Positions 22,604-32,186 of a stretch of DNA of 47,358 nucleotides are shown piece after piece; the stretch's first letter is position 1; every line of letters begins with the position of its first letter. Made by a program: the position numbers and the translations under genes. The notes under the pieces were generated by a model, which saw only the letters and a program-made list of their open reading frames with translations, did no database searches and had not been told where the DNA came from. Source of the DNA: Lachnospiraceae bacterium (lineage in GTDB: Bacteria; Bacillota; Clostridia; Lachnospirales; Lachnospiraceae); assembly GCA_017620155.1 (NCBI GenBank), contig JAFZQY010000041.1, forward strand, positions 1 to 47,358, written 5' to 3'.

Positions 22604-25036
22604 ATGAACGCCAAAGCATTGAAAATACTTGAATATAACCGCATTACGGACATGCTGGTATCAAGCGCTGAGTCCGAACCTGCGAAGCATATGTGCGAGG
22701 GTTTAAAACCCTCTGCCAAGAAGGACTGGATCGTCCGCAGCCTCGACGAAACGGAGGCTGCCGTAGATCGCATCTTAAAATCGGGTTCGATCTCATTCGG
22801 ATCAAACCGCGACTTTGGCTTCGCCTTAAAAAGCCTGTCGATAGGCCAGTCGCTGTCCATCCCCGAGCTTCTGCATATAGCATCTTTTCTGGAAAATGTG
22901 AGCAGAGTACGCTCTTACGGCGCCTTAGAAGATTCGCGCCGCAAATCTGATGAAGATGAAGAAGAGGATAAGCAGGATGTACTTGCTTCCAGATTCGAGG
23001 AACTGACTCCGCTCCCCAGAATATCAGATGAGATACGCCGGATCATCCTCTCGGAAGATGAGATATCCGACCAGGCTTCACCCGCCCTGGCCTCTATCAG
23101 AAGACAGATAAGACTCACGGGCGACAAGATACATTCGCAGCTAAATTCGATGATAAACGGTTCCGCCAGGACCTATCTTCAGGATCCCGTGATCACGATG
23201 CGCGGTGACCGCTACTGCATCCCTGTCAAAGCAGAATACAAGAGCCAGGTTCCCGGAATGGTTCATGACCAGTCTTCGACCGGTTCCACTTTTTTCATAG
23301 AACCCGCAGCTGTGGTCGAGCTCAACAACAAGCTCAAGACTCTCGCTCTTGAAGAAAAGCAGGAGATCGAGCGCATCATAGCAGAGCTGTCCGCTCAGGT
23401 AGGCGAGCATGCTGAGGACATATCCGTCAACTGTAAGCACATGACTCACCTCGATTTCGTATTTGCAAAAGCCAAGCTCGCACTCGACATGCGAGCTTCC
23501 AGACCTGTATTTAACGATGAGCGAAAGATCAGGATCATGAAAGGCAGACACCCTCTGATCGATCCTGACAGAGTCGTGCCGATAGATATCACGCTCGGAG
23601 ACGAATTCGACATGCTGATCATCACCGGTCCGAACACCGGTGGCAAGACCGTATCGCTTAAGACCGCGGGACTCCTCACATTGATGGGTCAGGCAGGACT
23701 GTTCATCCCCGCCGGCGACAGGTCCGAGCTGTCTGTTTTCAATGAAGTATATGCCGATATCGGAGACGAGCAGAGCATAGAGCAGAGCCTGTCCACCTTC
23801 AGTTCCCACATGACCAACATCGTGGACATATTAAAGAGCGCGAACGAGAGGAGCCTGTGCCTTTTCGATGAGCTCGGAGCAGGTACCGATCCGACGGAGG
23901 GCGCAGCCCTCGCAACAGCCATCCTCGACAGTCTCCATGTGCGCGGGATCAGGACTATGGCTACCACTCACTACAGCGAATTGAAGGTCTATGCACTCAC
24001 AACTCCCGGCGTTGAGAACGCCTGCTGCGAATTTGATGTAGATAAGCTATGTCCCACATACAGGCTTCTGATCGGCGTACCCGGCCGCAGTAATGCTTTT
24101 GCCATATCCAAACGCCTCGGTCTTTCGGACGACATCATATCTTCCGCCAGACTTCACATGAGCGAGGATCAGGAACACTTCGAGGAGCTCATGGCAGACC
24201 TCGACAGAAGGCGCCTGTCCATGGAAAGGCGCGAGCTCGAACTTGCCGAAGACGAGGAGCGCATCCGTACCGACAAGGAGCAGCTCGATGTCACTAAGGA
24301 GAAGCTCGACAGTTCCAGAGACAAGATTCTCATAGAGGCCAGAGAGGAAGCAAGACGCATCCTCCAGGAGGCCAAGGACGAAGCCGACAACACGATCAGG
24401 ATATTCAGAAACGCAGGTCCCGGCGTATCCATGAGCGAACTTGAGAAGGCCAGGAGCGCCATCCGCGAAAAGATAAAAGAAAGCGACGCTACGATATCCG
24501 ACATGAGCGGACTCGCCGGCACCGAAAAAAAGGGAAAAGTCCCCAACGCCGACAAGCTCAGATTAGGCGACAGCGTCCGCGTATTATCAATGGGACTGAA
24601 AGGAACCATATCCTCTCTCCCCGACAAATCGGGCAAACTCTGGGTGCAATGTGGTATCATAAAATCACAGGTCCGTCTCGATGACATTGAGCTTTTAGAC
24701 GAAGCAGATATCACCGGTCCCGGGATCAAATCATCGCCGTCAACCCGCAAGGCTGCTTCCTCAAACCGGTCACGGATCAGCAAGACGCAGACCATATCCA
24801 CGGAGATCAATCTCCTGGGGATGACGGTCGACGAGGCAATATATGCTCTGGATAAGTATCTTGACGATGCTTATCTTGCCCACCTACCCAGTGTGCGCAT
24901 CGTACACGGCAAGGGAACGGGAACGCTCAGGAATGCCGTAGCAAGCCACTTGAAGAAGACCAAGTATATTGCTTCTTTCAGGCTGGGAGAATACGGAGAA
25001 GGCGACGCAGGTGTTACGATCGCCGAATTCAAATGA
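22604..25036 (+). CDS. mutS2: Endonuclease MutS2
   Basis: The 810-residue product has the MutS2 layout: helical clamp and lever region, ATPase with Walker A GPNTGGKTVSLKT (near residue 345) and DELGAGTDPTEGAAL, a coiled coil (about 530-640), a KOW-like segment (LRLGDSVRVLSMGLKGTISS) and a C-terminal Smr nuclease domain (LLGMTVDEAIYALD, HGKGTGTLR). MutS2 acts in limiting recombination and, as shown in Bacillus, in splitting collided ribosomes. The start MNAKALKILEYNRI matches the family, yet no ribosome-binding site precedes it. An acidic insert (SDEDEEEDKQD) lies near residue 115. The response regulator gene follows after 15 bases. Confidence 0.96.
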   Translation: MNAKALKILEYNRITDMLVSSAESEPAKHMCEGLKPSAKKDWIVRSLDETEAAVDRILKSGSISFGSNRDFGFALKSLSIGQSLSIPELLHIASFLENVSRVRSYGALEDSRRKSDEDEEEDKQDVLASRFEELTPLPRISDEIRRIILSEDEISDQASPALASIRRQIRLTGDKIHSQLNSMINGSARTYLQDPVITMRGDRYCIPVKAEYKSQVPGMVHDQSSTGSTFFIEPAAVVELNNKLKTLALEEKQEIERIIAELSAQVGEHAEDISVNCKHMTHLDFVFAKAKLALDMRASRPVFNDERKIRIMKGRHPLIDPDRVVPIDITLGDEFDMLIITGPNTGGKTVSLKTAGLLTLMGQAGLFIPAGDRSELSVFNEVYADIGDEQSIEQSLSTFSSHMTNIVDILKSANERSLCLFDELGAGTDPTEGAALATAILDSLHVRGIRTMATTHYSELKVYALTTPGVENACCEFDVDKLCPTYRLLIGVPGRSNAFAISKRLGLSDDIISSARLHMSEDQEHFEELMADLDRRRLSMERRELELAEDEERIRTDKEQLDVTKEKLDSSRDKILIEAREEARRILQEAKDEADNTIRIFRNAGPGVSMSELEKARSAIREKIKESDATISDMSGLAGTEKKGKVPNADKLRLGDSVRVLSMGLKGTISSLPDKSGKLWVQCGIIKSQVRLDDIELLDEADITGPGIKSSPSTRKAASSNRSRISKTQTISTEINLLGMTVDEAIYALDKYLDDAYLAHLPSVRIVHGKGTGTLRNAVASHLKKTKYIASFRLGEYGEGDAGVTIAEFK

Positions 25037-25051
25037 TACGAGAGGTTTAAC

Positions 25052-25753
25052 ATGGCTACTAAACAAAAGATCCTCATAGTTGACGATGATGAGAACATCG
25101 CAGAGCTCATCTCGCTGTATCTGACCAAGGAATGCTTTGAGACAATGATGGTCCATGACGGAGAAAGCGCCCTGACCGCCATCGATTCCTTCGGCCCCGA
25201 TCTGATGCTTCTCGACATCATGCTCCCGGGCATGGACGGCTATCAGGTATGCCGTGAGGTCAGGAACCGTTCTTCCCTGCCCATCATCATGCTGAGCGCC
25301 AAGGGAGAAGTCTTCGACAAGGTACTCGGTTTGGAATTAGGTGCCGATGACTATATGGAGAAGCCTTTTGACTCCAAGGAACTCGTAGCCAGGGTAAAAG
25401 CCGTCCTCAGACGCTTCAAGACAGCGCCGGCCGAGACTACAACGGACGACTCCGAATGCGTCGAATATACAGATCTCAAAGTCAACCGCACGGATTATTC
25501 CGTTATCTACAAGGGCAAGAACATCGACATGCCTCCTAAGGAACTTGAGCTCCTGTATTTCCTGGCATCATCACCCAACCATGTCTTCACCAGAGAACAG
25601 CTTCTCGATCAGATATGGGGCTATGAGTATGTGGGAGATACGCGTACGGTAGACGTTCACGTCAAGAGACTCCGTGAGAAGCTCGGCGACCACGAAGAGT
25701 GGAAGATCTCCACCACCTGGGGTATCGGTTATAAATTCGAGGTACGCAGATGA
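25052..25753 (+). CDS. OmpR-family response regulator
   Basis: The 233-residue product has a receiver domain with acidic pocket DDDEN, phospho-acceptor Asp in LLDIMLPGMDGY (about residue 53) and the conserved Lys in YMEKPF. It also has a C-terminal winged helix (PPKELELLYFLASSPNHVFT, DTRTVDVHVKRLREKLG). It is transcribed after mutS2 and overlaps the sensor kinase gene by the four bases ATGA, so the two form a coupled two-component pair. GAGAGG precedes the ATG. Regulated targets cannot be read from the window. Confidence 0.93.
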   Translation: MATKQKILIVDDDENIAELISLYLTKECFETMMVHDGESALTAIDSFGPDLMLLDIMLPGMDGYQVCREVRNRSSLPIIMLSAKGEVFDKVLGLELGADDYMEKPFDSKELVARVKAVLRRFKTAPAETTTDDSECVEYTDLKVNRTDYSVIYKGKNIDMPPKELELLYFLASSPNHVFTREQLLDQIWGYEYVGDTRTVDVHVKRLREKLGDHEEWKISTTWGIGYKFEVRR

Positions 25754-27189
25754 GGAAGACCCTCTATCTGAAATTCATTCTTGCATATATCATCTTCGGT
25801 TTCTTCGGATTCATCGTAGTGGGTTCCTTCGTATCGAACATGATCCAGGACCACTTAACCCGCGAAAAATCCGAAGACTTATACCGTGAGGCGAGCATCA
25901 TCGCCAATACATACGCCAACGATCTCTACAATTCACAGACCTCTCTGGACACGGTCAGCACGCAGATAAGCGCCCTGTCCAGATATCTCAATGCGACCAT
26001 ATGGATCATCAACCCTTCGGGGCGCATGATCCTCGATTCATCCAAGATACTCTCACCCGATTCCGAGGTAATCGTCGAGGATTTCGATCCGGCGATCACG
26101 GCGGGATCTTTTTATACGCAGGGAGATTTCTTCGGTTCCTTCCGGACCGACATGCTCTCTGTGCTCGCGCCGATCACCAGTTCGTTTAAGATCAACGGTT
26201 ATGTGGTGATCCACTATCCGGTGAGTGAACTGGAAAAATCTTCGAATGAGCTTCTCAACATCTGCTATATCATGCTGATCATTCTTTTCCTGCTTTCGAT
26301 GATCATCCTGATCTTCTTCACCGAGATGGTATATATCCCGTTAAAGACCATCACCAAGGCGACCGAGCAGTACGCATCCGGTAACATGCACTATGAATTC
26401 AATGTGGACAGTGAGGATGAGATGGGATATCTGGCGGCCACGATCAGTTACATGGCCGGTGAGATCGCCCGATCGGAGGATGACCAGAAAAAGTTTGTAG
26501 CGAACGTCTCTCATGATTTCCGCTCGCCTCTTACATCGATGCACGGATATCTCGAGGCGATGGTGGACGGCACGATCCCTCCGGAGATGCACGAAAAATA
26601 CTTAAAGATCGTGCTCAACGAGACTGACCGTCTGACCAAGCTCACCAACTCTCTGCTTACCCTCAACAACTTAAATACTTCGGGAATGCTCCTGGATATC
26701 CAGGATTTCGATATAAACGACGTTATCAGAAATGTCACCGCTACATTCGGCGGCACCTGCATGGAGAAGGGGATCACTTTTGATCTGATACTCACAGGCG
26801 AGACGCTGTATGTCTCCGCAGACCGCGGCAAGATCGAGCAGGTCCTTTACAACCTGTGCGACAATGCGGTCAAGTTCTCACATCACGATTCATCCATCAC
26901 GATCGAGACCACCGAAAAACACAATAAGGTCTTCGTCAGCGTCAAGGATTCCGGAATAGGTATCCCCAAGGATGATATCAAGAATATCTGGGACCGCTTC
27001 TATAAATCCGATCTGTCCAGGGGTAAAGATAAAAAGGGCACCGGATTAGGTCTTTCTATCACAAAAGAAATAATCCGTGCCCATAATGAACACATAAATG
27101 TCATCTCTACGGAAGGTGTCGGAACGGAATTCATCTTCTCTCTTCCGGTCTCCGAAGCCTATGAAGATGATGACGATGACGAGATCTGA
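25750..27189 (+). CDS. Membrane sensor histidine kinase
   Basis: The 479-residue product has two membrane helices (about residues 8-31 and 168-190) around an extracytoplasmic sensor domain, a HAMP domain, a dimerisation domain with the phospho-His in VSHDFRSPLTSMHGY, and an intact ATPase: N box YNLCDNAVKFS, G1 DSGIGIPKDD, F box IWDRFYKSD, G2 KGTGLGLSI. It ends with an acidic tail. It would phosphorylate the response regulator encoded just upstream. Its stop codon abuts directly the stop codon of the convergent hybrid kinase gene. Confidence 0.93.
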   Translation: MRKTLYLKFILAYIIFGFFGFIVVGSFVSNMIQDHLTREKSEDLYREASIIANTYANDLYNSQTSLDTVSTQISALSRYLNATIWIINPSGRMILDSSKILSPDSEVIVEDFDPAITAGSFYTQGDFFGSFRTDMLSVLAPITSSFKINGYVVIHYPVSELEKSSNELLNICYIMLIILFLLSMIILIFFTEMVYIPLKTITKATEQYASGNMHYEFNVDSEDEMGYLAATISYMAGEIARSEDDQKKFVANVSHDFRSPLTSMHGYLEAMVDGTIPPEMHEKYLKIVLNETDRLTKLTNSLLTLNNLNTSGMLLDIQDFDINDVIRNVTATFGGTCMEKGITFDLILTGETLYVSADRGKIEQVLYNLCDNAVKFSHHDSSITIETTEKHNKVFVSVKDSGIGIPKDDIKNIWDRFYKSDLSRGKDKKGTGLGLSITKEIIRAHNEHINVISTEGVGTEFIFSLPVSEAYEDDDDDEI

Positions 27190-28770
27190 TCACTTAAAGA
27201 TCTCGAGCAGTTTATCTTTTAATTCCGCAACATCTATGGGCTTCGTAAGGAAGCCGTTCATGCCCGCGTCGTAAGCCTCTCTCTTGGTGCTTTCAAATAC
27301 ATTGGCGGTAAGAGCCACTATGGGAAGAGTCTTCGCATCCGGTCTGTGGAGCCCGCGGATCTCACGGGTGGTCTCATGTCCGTCCATCTGAGGCATCTCG
27401 ATATCCATCAGTATAAGATCATAATATCCGACCTCATTGGAGCATATCATGTCAATGGCCGTGCTTCCGTCCATCGCACACTCAACCTCTGCATTGAAAC
27501 TGCTCAGTATCGTGACAGCGATATCATTGCTCACCTGTGAATCATCGACAACCAGGATCCGCTTGCCGGCGATGCGGCGCTCGACATCATCACCGGCCGC
27601 TTCCTCAGCTGCGGGCTGCTCCTGAGCGTTTTCGGCGGCAAGTTTGAATTCCAGATCTATCGTGAAACGGCTGCCCTTGCCTTCTTCGGTATCGATCCTC
27701 ATTATTCCGCCAAGGGCATTTAGGATATTTTTGACTATCGGGATCTTTACGCCCGAATCATTTTCCGTCGATACTCCGATGCCGTTATCCTCAACGCAGA
27801 ATGTATATCTGCGGTATTCGGGATCGAGTGAAGACGAAGGTGTTATGGTCAGTGTTATATTTCCGCCTGCCTCGGTGAATCTGGACGAGTGTCCGATAAG
27901 ATTGACGAGCATCCTGACCATATGAGCATCATCCATGATGAGTGCGGGATTGACAGAATCCATGTTGTGGATGATGAAGTCAAGCTTCTTGTCTCTCACC
28001 TGACTCTGAACGGTCTGCATAACCTGTCTCTCCAGGTCTGCCATGGTGAGAGTATGCTCGGTGATATTGATCACGCCTTCTTCAAGCTCGTTCAGGTCAA
28101 GTATCTCACTGATGATGGAGAGCACCTGATGGCTGGCATCATCGATCCTTCCGAGACACTTCTTCAGCATCTTGGGATCTTCACAGTTGTCGTTGGCTAC
28201 GGTGGTATAACCCATGATCGCATTAAGCGGACTTCTGATATCATGCGACATGTTGTACATAAATCTGTTCTTGGCCTGCGATGCGCGTTCGGCTGCCTTA
28301 TAAGCCTCACTCAGTTCATTCTGTCTGATCTGGTCCAACTGGACTTCACGATCGACATCTCTTACAGCCAGCAGGAACCTCTTATCGGACTTAGGGTCAT
28401 ACCGGCGGATCTCCGCGCGGACATATTTGATCTTATCGCCATCCATCTTGCGGACGATCATCGAGAAGCTCTCTCTCGAAGAAAGTTCGTTGCGGATATT
28501 ATCGAGTTCAAAACAGTTCCTTACGGATTCGCGGTCCTCAACATAAATATGATCTTCAAGATATCTGTCTACTATCTCCTTGAATGACAGATTCGCAAAT
28601 ATATATCGTTCAAGTACCTTGACAGATTCCGGTTCACATCTGATGACATTGTATTCCCCGGACTGCGCATCAACCGCCACGATGATCATATAGTCTCTTG
28701 CCAGAGCCTGTAACACATCATAGTTCAGATTGTTCCCAAGAGAATCGTTTCCTGACTTCCTCTTGAACAT
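27190..28770 (-). CDS. Hybrid histidine kinase/response regulator with degenerate ATP site
   Basis: The start is the ATG at 28770 (AGGAGG eight bases before); a longer frame has no support. The 526-residue soluble product has a PAS-like input region (about residues 20-150), a dimerisation domain with MSHDIRSPLNAIMGY, an ATPase-like domain and a C-terminal receiver (RILVVDDSQVSND, Asp in LMDIEMPQMDG, Lys in LTKPI). In the ATPase-like domain the N box reads NLIGHSSRF with His in place of the metal-binding Asn. The G2 GTGLGL is replaced by SGVKIPIV, though DNGIG remains. Kinase activity is doubtful; it may act as a phospho-relay or phosphatase partner. It follows map by 41 bases. Confidence 0.85.
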   Translation of the reverse strand: MFKRKSGNDSLGNNLNYDVLQALARDYMIIVAVDAQSGEYNVIRCEPESVKVLERYIFANLSFKEIVDRYLEDHIYVEDRESVRNCFELDNIRNELSSRESFSMIVRKMDGDKIKYVRAEIRRYDPKSDKRFLLAVRDVDREVQLDQIRQNELSEAYKAAERASQAKNRFMYNMSHDIRSPLNAIMGYTTVANDNCEDPKMLKKCLGRIDDASHQVLSIISEILDLNELEEGVINITEHTLTMADLERQVMQTVQSQVRDKKLDFIIHNMDSVNPALIMDDAHMVRMLVNLIGHSSRFTEAGGNITLTITPSSSLDPEYRRYTFCVEDNGIGVSTENDSGVKIPIVKNILNALGGIMRIDTEEGKGSRFTIDLEFKLAAENAQEQPAAEEAAGDDVERRIAGKRILVVDDSQVSNDIAVTILSSFNAEVECAMDGSTAIDMICSNEVGYYDLILMDIEMPQMDGHETTREIRGLHRPDAKTLPIVALTANVFESTKREAYDAGMNGFLTKPIDVAELKDKLLEIFK

Positions 28771-28811
28771 GTAACCTCCTAAAAACCCGGTTTTCCTTAC
28801 CCCAAAAACCC

Positions 28812-29681
28812 TTAATATGTCAGTATCTCGTAGCCGTCTTCCGTTACGGCCAGAGTAACTTCCCATTGAGCCGAAGGTTTTCCGTCCTCGGTATAAACGG
28901 TCCATCCGTTTTCTTCATCGGTATAGATATCCGCCTTACCCAGATTGACCATCGGTTCTATCGTAAAGACCATTCCCGGTACCATGAGCATCTCGGTACC
29001 CGGTCTGGTAACATAGCTCACGAAAGGCTCTTCGTGGAACTCGAGTCCCACGGCATGTCCGCCTATCTCGCGCACTATCGTGCAGCCGTTTGCTTTGGCA
29101 TGGGAGTTTACGGCATCGGCCATATCCCCCAGAAAAGCCCACGGCCGAACAGCTTCTATGCCCTTCTGCATGCACTCCTTCGCTATGCGCACGAGACGCG
29201 CTTTCTCTTCGGATACTTCGCCTATGCAGAACATTCTCGACGAATCCGAGAAATACCCGTTGTATATCGTGGAGCAGTCTACATTAATGATATCCCCGTC
29301 TTTTAAGATGATATCTTTGGACGGGATCCCGTGACACACTTCATTGTTCAGCGAAGTGCACACGCTCTTGGGAAAGCCTTCATATCCGAGAGGGGCGGGA
29401 ATACCGCCCATCTCTTTGGTACGCGCAGATACGATATCATCGATATCCTGAGTACTCATTCCGGCCTGTATCTTTTCGGCTATCTCATCCAGGATCGCGA
29501 TGTTTAACTTGCTGCTTTCTCTGATGCCCTGCAGCTGAGCTTCATTTTTGATCTGGGCATGTCCCGGAACGATATGTCCTTCGAGCCTGATCGCTTCTAT
29601 GCGCTCATCCATTCTGGCGTGACATACTTTATATTTTTTGCCGCTGCCGCACCAGCAGGGATCATTGCGCCCGATCTTCAT
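28812..29681 (-). CDS. map: Methionine aminopeptidase with N-terminal SEC-C zinc motif
   Basis: The 289-residue product begins with a SEC-C motif (RNDPCWCGSGKKYKVCH) followed by a type I methionine aminopeptidase. The expected metal ligands are present in VDCSTIYNGYFSDSSRMF (two Asp), GGHAVGLEFHEEP (His), and two Glu in FTIEPMV and AQWEVTLAV. It removes the initiator Met from new proteins; the SEC-C part probably helps contact ribosomes. Its ATG overlaps the rpe stop by ATGA, placing this housekeeping gene at the end of the pentose operon. Confidence 0.95.
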   Translation of the reverse strand: MKIGRNDPCWCGSGKKYKVCHARMDERIEAIRLEGHIVPGHAQIKNEAQLQGIRESSKLNIAILDEIAEKIQAGMSTQDIDDIVSARTKEMGGIPAPLGYEGFPKSVCTSLNNEVCHGIPSKDIILKDGDIINVDCSTIYNGYFSDSSRMFCIGEVSEEKARLVRIAKECMQKGIEAVRPWAFLGDMADAVNSHAKANGCTIVREIGGHAVGLEFHEEPFVSYVTRPGTEMLMVPGMVFTIEPMVNLGKADIYTDEENGWTVYTEDGKPSAQWEVTLAVTEDGYEILTY

Positions 29682-30358
29682 AGTACCTCACCGGGCTTTG
29701 TATTTCTGATCAGCGTCATGAGGCTTCGGGTATTGGTCTCGATATCTCCGTGGAAAACAGCGCTTCCGGCCACGATGACATTTGCTCCGACCTCGATGAC
29801 CATGCGTACGGTCTCCTCGACCATTCCGCCGTCCACTTCTATATCGACATTCAGATTATTGGAATTGATATAGTATCTGGCCTCGGCTATACGGCCCGTC
29901 GACTCGCGGATGTAGCTCTGTCCGCCGAATCCGGGCTCCACGGTCATGATGAGAAGCATGTCGACCTTGTCCAGATAAGGATAAACCTTATCAACCGGAG
30001 TGCCGGGCTTGATCGAGATACCGACCTTTAAGCCCTCGGCGCGTATCGCATCTATCACTGCATTCGGATCGTCTTCGGATTCGAGATGGAATGTGATGCT
30101 GTCGGCGCCTGCCTCTGCAAAGCTCTTTATATACTTAAGCGGATGTATGATCATCAGATGAACATCGAGCTTAAGGTTTGTTGCTTTTCTGACGGAGGCT
30201 ACTACCGGTATCCCGAATGAGAGAGAGGGAACGAAGACGCCGTCCATGACATCGATATGGATGTATTCGGCTCCTTCTTTCTCTACGATAGCAATCTGAT
30301 CACGGAGAGCCGCGCAGTCAGCCGCCAGTATTGATGGTGCAAGTATATTGTGTGCCAT
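29678..30358 (-). CDS. rpe: Ribulose-phosphate 3-epimerase
   Basis: The 226-residue TIM-barrel product has the family signatures LAPSILAADCAAL, HIDVMDGVFVPSLSFG, LDVHLMI, VEPGFGGQSYI and IEVDGGM. It interconverts ribulose-5-phosphate and xylulose-5-phosphate. The start overlaps the stop of the transketolase C-subunit gene as TAATG, and its stop overlaps the map start. It supplies the link between araD product and the non-oxidative pentose phosphate reactions encoded upstream. Confidence 0.96.
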   Translation of the reverse strand: MAHNILAPSILAADCAALRDQIAIVEKEGAEYIHIDVMDGVFVPSLSFGIPVVASVRKATNLKLDVHLMIIHPLKYIKSFAEAGADSITFHLESEDDPNAVIDAIRAEGLKVGISIKPGTPVDKVYPYLDKVDMLLIMTVEPGFGGQSYIRESTGRIAEARYYINSNNLNVDIEVDGGMVEETVRMVIEVGANVIVAGSAVFHGDIETNTRSLMTLIRNTKPGEVL

Positions 30359-31302
30359 TATTTATTCAAAAATCCTTTCACACTCTTTGCTACGCCTGCT
30401 GCATCCAGGCCATACTTTTCTACAAGTGCTCCGGCCGATCCGGACTCGCCGAACTGATCGTTGATACCGATCTTATAAACCGGAACGGGATGCTTTGCAG
30501 ACAGACAATCACATACCGCAGAACCGAGTCCGCCGATAACGGAATGCTCCTCAGCAGTTACGACCTTGCCGGTCTTGGTTGCGGATTTGATGATCAGATC
30601 CTCATCAAGAGGCTTGATGGTATGGATGTTGATGACTTCAGCATCGATGCCTTCTGCTGCAAGCGCTTCTGCCGCATCAAGAGCATTGGCTACCATGATA
30701 CCTGTTGCTACGATGGTGACGTCCTTGCCTTCTCTTAAAACAACGCCCTTGCCCATCTCAAACTTGTATGTAGCGGGATCATTGATAACGGGAACGGCTG
30801 AACGTCCGAATCTTAAGTAAACAGGTCCTACGTAATCAACTGCCGCATGAACGGCTGCGCGTGCCTCGGTATCATCTGCGGGAACGATAACGGTCATTCC
30901 GGGGATGGTACGCATGAGTGCGATATCCTCAAGGCACTGATGTGAAGCTCCGTCCTCACCTACGGTGATACCTGCATGTGTAGCACCGATCTTAACATTT
31001 AAGTGAGGATAACCTATGGAGTTACGAACCTGCTCATAGTTACGTCCTGCCGCGAACATTGCGAATGAACTGATGAAAGGGATCTTGCCGCAGGTTGAAA
31101 GACCTGCTGCGATACCGGTCATGTTACACTCTGCGATTCCGCAGTCGATATGTCTGTCAGGGAATTCCTTCTGGAATACGCCTGTCTTGGTAGCGTTAGC
31201 CAGATCGGCATCAAGTACTACCACGTTGGGGTTTTCTTTTCCTACTTCAACGAGTGCGTTTCCGTAGCTCTCGCGTGTCGCAATCTTTTTTACATCTGCC
31301 AT
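30358..31302 (-). CDS. Transketolase, C-terminal subunit
   Basis: The 314-residue product contains the pyrimidine-binding and C-terminal domains of transketolase: KIATRESYGNALVEVGKENP at the start, the catalytic-Glu segment DCGIAECNMTGIAAGLS, and LRFGRSAVPVI. It works with the N-terminal subunit encoded just upstream to move two-carbon units between sugar phosphates using thiamine diphosphate. The start overlaps the previous stop as TGATG, with GGGAGGTG in front. Split transketolases are common in Clostridia and archaea. Confidence 0.95.
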   Translation of the reverse strand: MADVKKIATRESYGNALVEVGKENPNVVVLDADLANATKTGVFQKEFPDRHIDCGIAECNMTGIAAGLSTCGKIPFISSFAMFAAGRNYEQVRNSIGYPHLNVKIGATHAGITVGEDGASHQCLEDIALMRTIPGMTVIVPADDTEARAAVHAAVDYVGPVYLRFGRSAVPVINDPATYKFEMGKGVVLREGKDVTIVATGIMVANALDAAEALAAEGIDAEVINIHTIKPLDEDLIIKSATKTGKVVTAEEHSVIGGLGSAVCDCLSAKHPVPVYKIGINDQFGESGSAGALVEKYGLDAAGVAKSVKGFLNK

Positions 31303-32141
31303 CAGTTTGCACCTCCCAGTTCCTTGGCGATCTTGTCAAGATCTGCCATAGCCACAGCATACTCCTCATCATTGGGTGCCTTGCCGTGCCAGCCGACATT
31401 GTTCTCCATGAAGGATACGCCCTTGCCCTTGGTCGTCTTGGCGATGATGGCTGTGGGCATTCCCTTGGTCTCGCGGGCCTCTTTGAAAGCTGCCTCTATC
31501 TGATCAAAATCGTTTCCGTTGATGTTGATAACATGGAAATTAAATGCTTCGAACTTCTTGTCGATCGGATAAGGATCGTTAACCTTGTCGATGGGGCCGT
31601 CGATCTGAAGATTGTTGTTATCTACGATGACTACCAGATTGTCAAGTTTCTTGGCGCCTGCAAACATAGCTGCCTCCCATACCTGACCTTCCTGGATCTC
31701 ACCGTCGCCGAGAAGCGTGTATGTACGGTAGGAAGCGCCATCAAGTTTGGCTGCAAGTGCCATGCCTACTGCTGCCGAGATACCCTGTCCGAGTGAACCC
31801 GATGACATGTCAACACCGGGAGTCTCCTGCATGCAGGGATGACCCTGAAGGTATGATCCTAAGTGTCTTAATGTAGGCAGATCCTCAACGGGGAAATATC
31901 CTCTGTTGGCAAGTGCGGAATAAAGACCGGGTGCCGTATGACCTTTCGATAATACGAAACGGTCTCTGTCTTTCTTCTTGGGATCCTTGGGATCGATGTT
32001 CATCTCTACGAAATAGAGATATGTGAAAATATCTGCTGCTGATAAAGATCCGCCGGGATGTCCGGCTCCTGCTCCGTGTACGGCGGTTACGATGCCCTTG
32101 CGGACTTCATTCGCGGTTTTCTGAAACTCCAGCTTATCCAT
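31302..32141 (-). CDS. Transketolase, N-terminal subunit
   Basis: The 279-residue product is the thiamine-diphosphate pyrophosphate-binding half. It has GHPGGSLSAADIFTYLYF, LSKGHTAPGLYSALA, and the cofactor motif LLGDGEIQEGQVWEA to VDNNNLQ. It is coupled to the C-terminal subunit gene. AGGAGG precedes its start, 45 bases after araD. In this operon it probably serves pentose catabolism, turning xylulose- and ribose-phosphates into glycolytic intermediates. Confidence 0.95.
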   Translation of the reverse strand: MDKLEFQKTANEVRKGIVTAVHGAGAGHPGGSLSAADIFTYLYFVEMNIDPKDPKKKDRDRFVLSKGHTAPGLYSALANRGYFPVEDLPTLRHLGSYLQGHPCMQETPGVDMSSGSLGQGISAAVGMALAAKLDGASYRTYTLLGDGEIQEGQVWEAAMFAGAKKLDNLVVIVDNNNLQIDGPIDKVNDPYPIDKKFEAFNFHVININGNDFDQIEAAFKEARETKGMPTAIIAKTTKGKGVSFMENNVGWHGKAPNDEEYAVAMADLDKIAKELGGAN

Positions 32142-32186
32142 ATTGTCCTCCTTAAGTTTAACCAGGGCAGTTCTGACCGGTTACGA

